From Prillingera fragicola (taxonomy: Eukaryota > Basidiomycota > Tremellomycetes > Trichosporonales > Trichosporonaceae), in contig BEDY01000010.1 in the NCBI GenBank assembly GCA_002335605.1, positions 434,001 to 498,000 of the forward strand: 64,000 nucleotides of DNA. Direction: 5' to 3'. Shown in pieces: positions 54,350 through 64,000 of the stretch; position 1 is the first letter of the stretch; each line of letters begins with the position of its first letter. Position numbers and translations under genes: made by a program. The notes below the pieces were generated by a model. The model saw only the letters and a list, made by a program, of their open reading frames with translations, did no database searches and was not told where the DNA came from.

Positions 54350-55789
54350 CTATTTGGCAGCGTCCTCCCACCAGTTGCCACCAGACGCCGCCCTTGGCGC
54401 CTCCGCTGGTCCACGGCGACGCGGCTGGTCGGCCTCGACCTTCTTGCCGAACCGGCGGACAACAACGCTGAGACCACTCGAGATGCCCTTGCGGCCACCT
54501 CCCGGAAAGTCCTTACGTTTTCCACGCTTGGCAGACTCTCCAGCCTCGTCCTCATCACCTTCCTCATCCTCGTCCTCGTCGCGCTTCCTCTTACCCTTTG
54601 CCGACGACTCGAGACCTGCCTTCTGGCGGTAGGTCTCCATGACGTGACGCATCGTCGCCTCCCACTCGGGCTTGTACAGGCGATACAGAGCCATGGTTGC
54701 GCGAGCATCGGTAACCTGGTATGTTAGACGTCGCAATCCCTGTGATCACTCACCGAACTGTGGGCGCCAGCCTGAATCTTGAGACCAAGCTCCAGCTCGG
54801 CAAGCTTCTTAAGACCGGGACGCTTCGTCTTAGCGTGCTCCCGGAGCTGCTTGTTCTTCTGCGTGTCGCGAACAAACGGATTGGGATGGCTAAGCAAGAG
54901 TGCCTGTACATGTCAGCTGCATGTCGAAACTTGCACATACCTTCATGTCGTTGTCGATGGCGTGTCCGACAAGAATGCGGCCCTCCACAAGCTTTGCCAC
55001 CTGCTTCTGAACGTCATCAAATGGAGGAGCGTTCATAATGTCCGACTCGCGCACTCCGGACACCCATGTACGCCAGTCGGTGACGCGCTCGCGAGGCTGA
55101 ACAAAAGTGTCGAGCAGGACGTGGCCATGGTAATTGACGAGCGAGACACGTGCCAAAGCCGACTCAGCACCGAGATGACCCAGGCCAACCATTTCGCAAT
55201 CGATGGCGATGCTGCAAAGTCAGTACAAGTGGGCTAAAAATCAAATAAACAGACTAGTTGCCAGGCCTGGAACGTCAGTGATAGCCACAACATCTGTCAA
55301 CTCACGCCTTCTTGGCCTCGTTAAGCACCAACTCGCCACACACCATCTGTCGGAGCTCGTGCATCAACGGCTTGTCAGATGGAGAAGGGAGCAAAACAAC
55401 TCCAGCAGCCTTGGCTGAGGCAGCTGCATGATTCTCCACAGGGCGCGAAGGTCCTGCGGTACTGCCGGTGTCAGATGCAAGTGTGTCACTAGGGACTTAC
55501 AGCTGCTCAGGCTGCTCGGGAGCAAGATGGCGCGTAAGGGACCCGATACCCGTAAATCCTCCATGCTTGCGCTTTGTAGAAGGTCCTGATCCGCTGTGCT
55601 TGCCCTTGCCCTTGGTCTTGATGTCCTGCTTGGGCAGCTTCTGAGACTGTCAGATGACGAAAGATAGGCGCACAAACCTTCTTGAGCTGCTGCCAATTGC
55701 TGCTTGGAGCGGACGGGGAGGCCGTCGACTTGAACGTCAGCAATCCTGCTTGATCTTGCCTCGATGCAGAAGGCACTTACCTTGGACAT
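54350..55789 (-). CDS. rex4: RNA exonuclease 4 (Rex4)
   Basis: Seven exons on the minus strand: 55789-55781, 55728-55678, 55640-55501, 55461-55306, 55211-54941, 54903-54754 and 54715-54350, giving 380 residues. Rex4 is a DEDDh 3'-5' exonuclease of the nucleolus linked to pre-rRNA ITS1 processing. Motifs: [12 protein letters not shown] (Exo I, Asp and Glu), [10 protein letters not shown] (Exo II), and [21 protein letters not shown] (Exo III with the His and Asp). [17 protein letters not shown] and WRTWVSG are also typical of the family. N- and C-termini are basic/disordered, with a nuclear-signal-like [12 protein letters not shown]. The first exon is nine nt (MSK). All junctions keep frame; introns are 37-94 nt. 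Confidence 0.93.
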
Positions 55790-56066
55790 TGCAATGCAGG
55801 CGCGGTTGAGTATCGTCAAGTGGCTCAACTGCCAGAACCAAAGCATGCTGCAGCACCAAAATCCACAGGTCCGCGGACATTGTGAAATCTCCGCTGATTC
55901 TCAGGCACCCTCACCAGGGCGGCCAAAGCCGAGACGCACATGGCATCGGGTGGTTTGGGTGCGCGCGATTGCGAGTCGCGGGTCATCACGTCTGTCGTCA
56001 CATCTCGACATCTCTGTGTACAAGTTCTACAATACCCATAGCAAGCGCTTGCTGTACAATACTATC

Positions 56067-57664
56067 ATGTCTAGCCAGCCTTTACTGCCTGCCACGAGCA
56101 CTGTTGGTTCAGTGCACTTGCATCGGCCGACCAAGCGCATCATCGCTGTCCTAGCCCCTGTCGTGCTCTGCCTCGCTGTTATCGGTGTGCTTCTGTTTGG
56201 GGACCGGCCGCCCAGCACCAGCGATCCTCTTGCGCTTGCCAACTACTATCTGAAAACGTAAGTACTTTTGTAGCTTACGATACTGACCGTATAGCACTCC
56301 TGTCATTGATGGCCATGTCGACTTCCCCATTCAAGCCAGGGATGTCTGGGGTACGTTGGCGATCTGAAGCTTATTTAACCACACAGGAAACGACATCACC
56401 AAGTTTAACCTCAACAAGAAGATGGTGAGCTGCTTTGCTCTGCTTGTCTGATTCCCTGTAGCCTGGCCACATGGACATTCCTCGGATCAGGAGTGGCCAC
56501 GTTGGCGGTCTGTTCTGGTCTGTTTACACCGACTGCCATGCCAAGCAGGATGGTCCCGACTTCCTCAACCCCAGCTATCACGTCCGCGATACCTTGGAGC
56601 AGATTGATGTTACTCTCAACCTGATTAACAAGTACAGTGATACCTTCAAGCTGGTTGGCACTGCAGACGAGGCTCAAGCTGCCATGCGCTCTGGCAAGGT
56701 TGCCAGCTTTATGGGCGTCGAGGGTGGCCACCAGATTGGCAACTCTCTGGGCGGTGAGTATAATGATATATAAGGTATCCTTCCACTGCTGACGCAGCAG
56801 TTCTTCGCCAGTACTACAGGCTTGGTGTCAGGTACATGACCCTTACTCACGGCTGCGATAACAGCATTGGCGACTCTGGCGGTGTCTTTGAACCTGTCAA
56901 GGAGAAGTGGTTCGGACTCTCGTGAGTTTCAAGCGTTTTGGCTTTGATTAACGTGCAGTCCCTTTGGCAAGGAGGCCATCAAGGAGATGAACCGTATCGG
57001 CATGCTGGTGGACCTCAGCCACGTCTCTGACCAGACTGCTCTTGACGCGCTGTAAGTTACATGCTCATTCTTTGCTGACAGGACAGCGATGTCACCCGTG
57101 CTCCCATCATACTCTCTCATTCTGCCGCCCGCAGCTTGCACAACATTTCCCGCAACGTTGGTCCCGAGGTGCTGAAGAAAATCGGCACTGGCAAGCATCA
57201 GGTCGACGGTGTGGTCATGGTCAAGTGAGGTGCCACCCAATGAATACTGTTAACATCCAGCTTTTACCCCAGGTTTGCCTCGGACCAGCCGGAGAAAGTC
57301 GACGTCAAGGTCATCGCCGATCATGTCGACTACCTCGCCACGATCATGGGCAGGGCTCAGTAAGTCGTTGGCAGGAGTCAGGGTCTGATCATCCAGCGTT
57401 GGCATTGGGAGCGACTTTGACGGAATTGATCTGGTTCCCACGGACCTTGAGGATGTCTCCAAGTATCCCAATCTCTTTGCCGAGCTCATCCGTCGCGGCT
57501 GGAGCCGCACCGACCTCGCCAAGTTTGCCGGTGGCAACATTCTCCGTGTACTCCGTGGAGCTGAGCGTGTTGCTGCCAAGCTTCACAACCAGCGCCCTAG
57601 CATGGCTGTTTACTCAAAGCGTCATGATCTTGACGGCAGCCCGGACCAGAAGCAGGAGCTTTAA
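56067..57664 (+). CDS. membrane dipeptidase (M19, renal dipeptidase family)
   Basis: Nine exons: 56067-56257, 56295-56350, 56387-56424, 56462-56753, 56801-56921, 56959-57051, 57087-57224, 57261-57359 and 57397-57664, giving 431 residues. The M19 family are zinc metallopeptidases that hydrolyse dipeptides, including D-amino-acid ones. A membrane helix at about 24-46 after a basic segment predicts a type II anchor with the enzyme outside the cytosol. All five metal ligands are present with family spacing: H71 and D73 (DGHVD), E182 (VEGGHQ), H254 (DLSHVS) and H275 (LSHSAAR). Also typical are [26 protein letters not shown] and GGNILRVL. The acceptor of intron 4 is a tandem GCAGCAG. Introns are 35-47 nt. 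The gene is divergent from rex4 (277 nt). Confidence 0.94.
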
Positions 57665-58359
57665 TGCATCATAATGTTGATCCCTATACATAATGCAGCC
57701 GGCGGAACAGTAGGGATGCGCGACTGATATTCGGGTCCTGCATAGAGGAATGGCAGTCCCAGGCACCTCTATACCAACAGCTTGATAGCGGGATTTTGCG
57801 GAGAGAGCAGGTGTGGCATCTCACGCATCCGGCAGCTTTGCGTTGTATCATCCGGCACTAATCGGGGCCATACCCTGTGGCAAGACCTTGGCAGCGACTG
57901 AAGCACCTCCACTTTGTCCCCCAAGGTGGTGCTGTAGAGTCCAGAGGCATGCTACAAATGATTCAAGTATGCATACCCATGAGGAAGCCGATGCGTAACA
58001 TCGCAGTGCCCTTTTTGAGCCAAAAAGTCCAAAGTGCCTGTACCGACAACAAAAGGGAGGTCGCCAGTGCTGTATCACGTGATGAAGATCTCCCACGGTC
58101 GACGCGCTTTGTGAAGCATTGGTAGGTGTCATCCGGCCCGACCACTAGTAGCGTCGTTCTCTCCATCCCTTGTCCACCTACATCCACCCACTCTCCTCCC
58201 TCAGCAGCTTCACAACTCCCCATGTCTACTTGCTGTTAGTTGGGCTATCTACCATCAAATTTTAAAAGCTCCCTACAGTTTTCCGCGAGCTCTACGAGCG
58301 CGATCAACTCCTCCCCTTCCTCCCATCCCTCTGCCAACGGATCCACCCCGTAGCCAGCC
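57665..58359. other. intergenic, no gene seen
   Basis: A 695-nt spacer between the dipeptidase and sin3 genes on the same strand. A long CT-rich tract (58145-58210) precedes the sin3 start and may be a core-promoter pyrimidine tract. No gene was recognised. Confidence 0.5.
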
Positions 58360-61300
58360 ATGTCCAACCCACCGGCCGGCTCGAGCGGCGGGTGGTCGAA
58401 TTCGAATGCGAATCGTGACCAGGCTGGGTATAGGCCACTCAACGTACGCGATGCGCTGAGCTACCTTGACCAGGTCAAGGTGAGTTTATCGACAGCGCAT
58501 GGTGTGACCACCCCACGCTGACGCCTCCACCAGATTCAATTCGCCGACCAGCCAGAGGTCTACAACCGCTTTCTCGATGTCATGAAAGAGTTCAAGGGCC
58601 AAGTGTATGTAAAATAGCTGCCATCAGAGTGATGCTGACATGTTGCAGCATCGACACCCCCGGTGTGATTGACCGTGTGTCCACCCTGTTCCGTGGCCAC
58701 CCATCCCTCATTCAAGGTTTTAACACCTTCCTCCCCCCCGGCTATCGCATCGAGTGCTTTGGCTCCGAGGGCGATGTCCAAGGCCTCATCACTGTCACTA
58801 CACCCACCGGTACCGTCAGCCAAGTCCCTGGTGGGCTTGCCGCTGCCATCGACCAGCGGGAGCGCGAGTCTCAGCGTGATCGTGAGCGCGAGGCAGCCGC
58901 CGCCGCCGCCGCTGCCGAGCCAGTTACCGCCAGCGGCTCGTATCAGCCTCAGCAGCCCGCAACGGCCACCAGTCACGCATCCAACTACCCCGGTGGCCGC
59001 CAGCCTCCTCCTGCTACTGCTGCCGCTCAGCCCACCCGCACCCAGGCCCCGCCCTCGTCCGTCACCATGCCAGGCGCGCCCCAGCACCCTTTGCCTCCCT
59101 CTGGCCCCTCGACCCCGTCGGCCGCCCAGTTTCTCGCGACTGGTGGTCTCCAGCAGGGCCAGTCATCAGCGCCTGCCCAGGGCGGCGCTCGTGGTGGACC
59201 CCTCGAGTTCAACCATGCAATTTCCTTCGTGAACAAGATCAAGAACCGCTTCAACTCGGAGCCCGAGACCTACAAGAACTTCCTCGAGATCCTTCAGACG
59301 TATCAGCGTGATCAGAGAATCGAAGAGGTGAGTAGAAACTGGGCCATCAGTAGCTGACGAATTTAGGTCTATGAGCAGGTCATCGATCTCTTCAAGCACG
59401 CGCCAGACCTTCTTGCCGAGTTCAAGCAGTTCCTTCCTGAGAGCGGTGGCTTTGGCTTTGGCTCGTTTGTTCAGGCTGCTGCTGGCACTCCTGTACCTCC
59501 TGTTGCAGGTCAGAAGCGCAAAGACACCAAGGATGCCGGCGCAACCAAGAAGCGCAGGCAACAGGACTCCAAGTCTGCTGCTGCCAAGGTGAGAGAACTC
59601 CGGGAGTGCATCGACGCTGACGTCCAGAAGAAAAAGCAGGACAGTCCCGTTGAGGACGATACTGTCGTCGTTACTGGCGCGCCCCAGACGCTGGCCTCGC
59701 CGGAAGAGGTTGCCTTCTTCGACAAGGTCAAGAAGTACATTGATGACAAGGTCACGTACCACGAGTTCCTGAAGCTCATCAACTTGTTCACCCAGGACAT
59801 TATCGACGCCAAGGTTTTACTTGAGCGTGCTGCCCAGTTCATTGGGGATTCGGGTGACGTCTGGACGACCTTTAAGAAGCTCGTCGGCGCCGACGACCTT
59901 GGTCACATTGGCCACGCCACTCAGGCTCAGAGCGGTTTCGGTTTCGGTGGCATGATCAACATCGACAACCTTGTCTCGGAGAACACACCCATGCTTGAGC
60001 GTCAGAAGCCCGACCTGAACAACCCCAGGGTTAAGAGCTACGGCCCTAGCTACCGCAAGCTGCCCTCTACGGAGATCAACCTCAACTGCACTGGTCGCGA
60101 TGCGATGTGCTGGGAGGTTCTCAACGATGAGTGGGTTTCGCACCCCACTTGGGCCGCCGAGGATGCTGCTCCTTTCCTTGCCCACCGCAAGAATGCGTAC
60201 GAGGAGGCATTGCACAAGTCAGAGGAGGAGCGCCACGAGTACGACTTCCACATCGAGGCCAATCTGCGTACCATTGCTCTGCTCGAGCCTCTCAACAATA
60301 AGATACAGACTATGGACCCTGAGGAGCGTGCCCACTTCAACCTTAAGGCAGGTCTTGGTGGCCACAGCAGGTCGATCTACCAGCGTATCATCAAGAAGAT
60401 TTACGGCAAGGAGCTTGGCCCCGACATTATTCGGGCGCTTCACGAGAACCCCGTCGTCGCTCTCCCTATTGTGCTCGACCGTCTCAAGTCAAAGGATGAG
60501 GAGTGGAAGAAGGCTCAGCGCGAGTGGAACCGGGTCTGGCGTGAGCAGGACGCCAAGAACTTCTACAAGGCCCTGGACCACCAAGGAGTCGTCTTCAAGT
60601 CGGCTGACAAGAAGACTCTTGCCCCCAAGAGCCTCGTTGCCGAGATTGAGTCCAAGCGCCGCGAGCAGTCGAACCGCCGCAACGCTACTGCCCGTTCGGC
60701 TGACCAGGCTCGCGAGCGCCACCAGTTCTCGTTCGAGTTCAAGGACGTCGATGTGCTCAAAGACTCTTGCAAGCTCATCTTTGGCTACCTCGACCGCCTC
60801 ACTACCATGTCGCAGCACGACAAGGAGAAGGTTGAGAACCAGATCCGCGAGTTTGTTCCCACTTTCTTCATGTACGACAAGGACGAGTTTGATGCCGACT
60901 TTGAGAATGCCGACCCTAACACGGATGAGGAGTCGGCAGTCGAGTCTGACGGCGATGCCAGCATGGCCGACGAGGACGAGTCTGTTGCCGCCAAGAAGAA
61001 GAAGGGATCCCAGCCTTCGCTCCGCAAGCAGCTCCTCAAGGCTGCTGGCGAGCGTGACGGTGGCCGCGGCCGCCGCGAGGACACTGGCACTCCCGGCATC
61101 GACGACGCAGCCGAGTCTACCGACGGCGCCGAGACTCCCATACCCGCACCGGCCGACCCCGAGTCGATTGCCCAGGCTGTCGAGAAGGACAAGGCAGGTG
61201 CCGATGCATCGGAGCAGACTTGGGTCCAGATTGACACTGCCGACGACACCAACTCTCAAGACGACGCACTCAAGATCAAGACTAGCCGTACGGCCAACTT

Positions 61301-62321
61301 CTTTGCCAACAACCAGTTTTACATCTTTATCCGTCTCCTGCAGATCCTCTACTCGCGTCTGCTCTTGTGCAAGACAATTGCCAACCACCTGTCGGACCAG
61401 AAGAAGCAGCCAATCAACCCTGTCGCAATCCGTCTGGGTCTTGCCGAGCCCGCGACCCAGAACTTTGGTGTGGAGAATGGCGAGAACCCCAGCCGCCACT
61501 ACTACGACCACCTCCTCGCCCTTGCCGAGCGTCTGTTCGAGAATGACATTGACACTCCCACATACGAGGAGACCCTCCGCTTGATGTTTGGCAACAAGGC
61601 ATACACCATGTTCACCGTGGACAAGGTTGTCGCCGCCATTGTCAAATCGACTCAGACCCTGATGGGTGACATGAAGAGCCAAGAGCTTCTTGGTTTGCTG
61701 CAGCGTGACCGCCTGCAGGAGAAGACCACAACACGGCAGCAGATTGCATACCGCATGAACGCTGAGAGTGTCCTTGGCCCTGACGAGAACTTGTACCGCA
61801 TTGCATACGTGAGTCGACCATTCTGCGAACGGTGCTGACTTCAGATTCCTGCAACGGAGACGGTCAACGTCCAGCTCCTCCACCGCGACGATTTGACAGT
61901 GGAGGCATCTGAGAACGCGGTCGAGCGCTGGCGTCAGTACATTGACAGCTACACCCTCACCCACCCCACCGAGGGTCTCCCGCATCGCGTCGAGCAGCCC
62001 TTGCTGAACCGCACCCTTGCCGACATTTCCGAGGACATTGGTCCCGACTCGTTCCAGCACCAGAGCGGGCTCAAGTTCCGTGTCGCGATCAAGAATTACC
62101 GCATATTCTATACTCCCGGCACCGAGGACTACTTCCACCGCATCCGCTCCGAGGAGGAGGACACAGAGCTGGAGGCCAAGGAGAAAACTTACTACGAACG
62201 GGCTAAGGGTCGCCTCGAGGCTTGGATCGACAAGTCTGCAAACGTCGACGACGAGGTCCCCCCAGCAGCCGATGGCGAGACAGTAGCGGAGGAGACAATG
62301 GCCACCGCCGCAGCCGAATAG
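58360..62321 (+). CDS. sin3: Sin3 transcriptional corepressor
   Basis: Exons 58360-58479, 58534-58604, 58649-59327, 59367-59588, 59628-61808 and 61845-62321 give 1249 residues. Sin3 scaffolds the Rpd3 histone deacetylase complexes in the nucleus. Three paired amphipathic helix domains are visible: PAH1 about 28-100 (RDALSYLDQVKIQFADQPEV), PAH2 about 247-330 (EFNHAISFVNKIKNRF), and PAH3 about 385-455 (EEVAFFDKVKKYI). The HDAC-interaction domain follows (YGPSYRKLPSTEINLNCTGR, EVLNDEWVSHPTW), then the conserved C-terminal part (NNQFYIFIRLLQILYSRL). The 39-nt intron 59589-59627 is in frame, so read-through would add 13 residues; its GTGAGA donor and GCTGACGTCCAG end support splicing. Linkers are Gln/Pro/Ala-rich. 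A Ser/Glu-rich acidic stretch lies near 805-860. Confidence 0.95.
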
Positions 62322-62566
62322 ACAAGTCGTTGTGCATGCGCGCCAGCTGTGCTCGTGCCCGGCCTGTCTGGTGTCTGACCCGCTCTCGTAGTTTGTTGTA
62401 TTAGTTTCTGTTTGGCTACATACCCACGTCTTGCTAGTCTAGTAGTAATGACATCTGATATCGATTGAGACCAAGAGCGGCGATTGTCACGGAGTTCATA
62501 GAATCACCATTCCCGGGTGCTGAATTGTTACAACGAAGACGCAGCAGCTTCAAGATACATTGTGGT

Positions 62567-63813
62567 TTATCGCCTCTGCACGCGCAGAACGAGTACATTC
62601 ATTTCGCCAGTCACAAGTCGGCGCAATGGGACGCCGAGATTCTTGTAGACTGCGCGAAGCAGGCCAGAGTGGGCAGTCAAACTAACATCTAGGGGGGTTA
62701 GCGGAGTCTCATGGCCACAACGCACAGGTATCCTCGTGGCATTGGTCCATGACGATCGCGAGTCCGCGTCCCGCCCGGGCAACCATTTCATCTTCCGTCT
62801 CTCGTCCTGTGGGGTGCCAAACGGTATCGTCGTCGGGCATGCCGAGGGGCCAGTCGTATGATGGGAACAATTGCTTGAGCTCGCGCACGGGCAGACGCTC
62901 GTCACAGCGGTGTACATGCAGGTGCTCGCGTATTTCCTGCTCGTGTCAGCTCATAGCCCATGGAAGTGCCGCGACAGCCACGGTGCCTCCCGAAGGTCTC
63001 ATGCGGGGAGTGACTCACCTCCACAACAATGGCAGGTACACCGTGGCTCATGCCCCCGCGCTTGCACTCTTCCACATTAGGGAACATCCATGACCAAGTG
63101 AGGCCAGCAGTCTCGCCCGGACGGCGCATGGGGCTCACGAACCAGCGAGTTGGCAGTGGCATGCCGCGGCGAGCCTCGCGCTGGAATGCGATGGCCAATC
63201 GCTCAGCCTGCTGCCGTCCCAACGGCGTGAGCGGGGGGTCGATGATGGGGTACTGCCTATGTGCTTCAGTTTCGGTGAGACCGTACTTTGCAGCCAGAAT
63301 GTTGTGCTCGGCTGCTGGTCAGCAATGTTGTTCGTCGGGGCGACAGAGGCTCACCTTCGCCGTGTCGTGCTGTAAACATGACTTTGAGAAACTCCTCCGA
63401 TGACAACGAGCTCTTGAGCTCTGGATGGTCAGTAGAGGTCTTCCGTAATCTCCTGGAGGCTTCGCTCAAGACATGCAAGCTTCCAGAGCGCACCGGTGCT
63501 GACGCCTCAGACGCACCTTCTATCTGACGTTCAAATGCCGCCCAATCTGGAGCCTGTCGTCCAAATGCATGATCAATCTGGGGCGTCAGCGAGTGTTCGT
63601 CAATAGCTTAGCTCCCCCTAGAGCTGTGTGGCCAACGTCGCAGTGCGCAGGCCTTCCAGGCGCGTGCCAGCCACCAGAAGCTGGCGAAGAAGTCACTTCG
63701 GCGGTATACGGCATCGAGCTCCGGCCACGCCGCACCTTCAAAACACTCACGTCTGCCTCCCAAACGGTGGGCACAAAGATACCTGGGACGTGGTGGAATG
63801 CGTACCCTCCCAT
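62567..63813 (-). CDS. histidine phosphatase superfamily protein (Pmu1-like)
   Basis: Exons on the minus strand 63813-63751, 63577-63517, 63420-63355, 63311-63019, 62936-62726 and 62688-62567 give 271 residues. The catalytic RHG motif is in FTARHGEAEHNILAAKYG, split by an intron after the Glu. LTPLGRQQAERLA and the second catalytic histidine SLTAHSGLLRAVYKNLGV complete the phosphoglycerate-mutase/phosphatase fold. The N-terminus (HHVPGIFVP...PDWAAFERQIEEL) has the pattern of the yeast Pmu1 group, in which a VPGFF-like strand precedes the RHG core. The start at 63813 (MGGYAF) is the first ATG in frame; an earlier exon beyond 63840 is possible. The intron 3 acceptor is a tandem CAGCAG. Substrate is unknown. 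Confidence 0.85.
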
Positions 63814-64000
63814 GGCGAGACAGTAAGAGTATAGGAGCAATGGGAATGAGATGCAAGGTCGCGCGACATGGGCAACAAGGGGCGGTTACCGCGCGCGGAC
63901 GATTGGGCGATCACCCGCTCCGGTCCGGGGCGACCTCCACATGACTCGGTCGTCGGGCCATCGGGCAATGTTTACGGGTTAGGCACCCCCTCCCAGGCTC
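63814..64000. other. window edge, upstream of the phosphatase gene
   Basis: The last 187 nt should hold the phosphatase promoter or an earlier exon. No gene was recognised. Confidence 0.4.

Noticed and set aside
60489..62138. 549-codon minus-strand open frame opposite sin3
   Set aside because: It lies wholly antisense to the conserved Sin3 coding exon and shows no domain. Strong third-position GC bias leaves antisense frames open.

Overview
The window is nuclear DNA from a fungus, most likely a basidiomycete yeast of the Tremellomycetes (inferred from gene architecture; the species cannot be read from the sequence). Every well-supported gene is eukaryotic. Most are split by many very short introns (commonly 34-60 nt) with GT...AG ends and a CTGAC/CTAAC-like branch site close to the acceptor. 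The coding DNA is GC-rich and prefers C-ending codons. I assembled 24 protein genes by joining exons whose splice sites keep frame. No rRNA, tRNA, CRISPR array, transposon or prophage was recognised.

Layout. 1.9-9.5 kb: an intrinsically disordered orphan, the mitochondrial import receptor Tom20, and a large single-pass membrane orphan. 9.9-15.2 kb: an opsin-related seven-helix protein that has lost the retinal lysine, a hotdog thioesterase and a bZIP factor. 15.2-19.4 kb: a gene-poor stretch with a 21-G run. 19.4-28.0 kb: a full ABCC-type transporter, divergent from a 4-coumarate-CoA-ligase-like enzyme with a peroxisomal C-terminus. 28.5-41.3 kb: a genome-maintenance block of XPA/Rad14, Rif1, a Mit1/CHD-like chromatin protein and mitochondrial SSB, followed by a GSKIP-domain protein. 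43.6-48.7 kb: a ribosome block of eS19, Mrd1 (pre-rRNA processing) and eL37. 48.9-57.7 kb: a predicted GPI-type glycoprotein orphan, an NADP-binding oxidoreductase, a CipC-like stress protein, an F-box-like protein, the exonuclease Rex4 and a membrane dipeptidase. 58.4-63.8 kb: the Sin3 corepressor and a histidine-phosphatase-superfamily protein.

How the genes relate. This is a chromosomal housekeeping region, not an operon or island. Functional neighbours do occur: eS19 and Mrd1 are divergent from one 315-bp spacer, Rif1 and XPA/Rad14 are divergent, and the Mit1-like gene and mitochondrial SSB are divergent. The most unusual points are the SNF2 protein whose second helicase lobe is absent, the opsin relative with every pump residue replaced and a histidine-rich loop, a 6-nt microexon in eL37, the split start codon of Mrd1, and a cluster of perfect palindromes near 51.1 kb. 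I did not find a clearly new multi-gene system.
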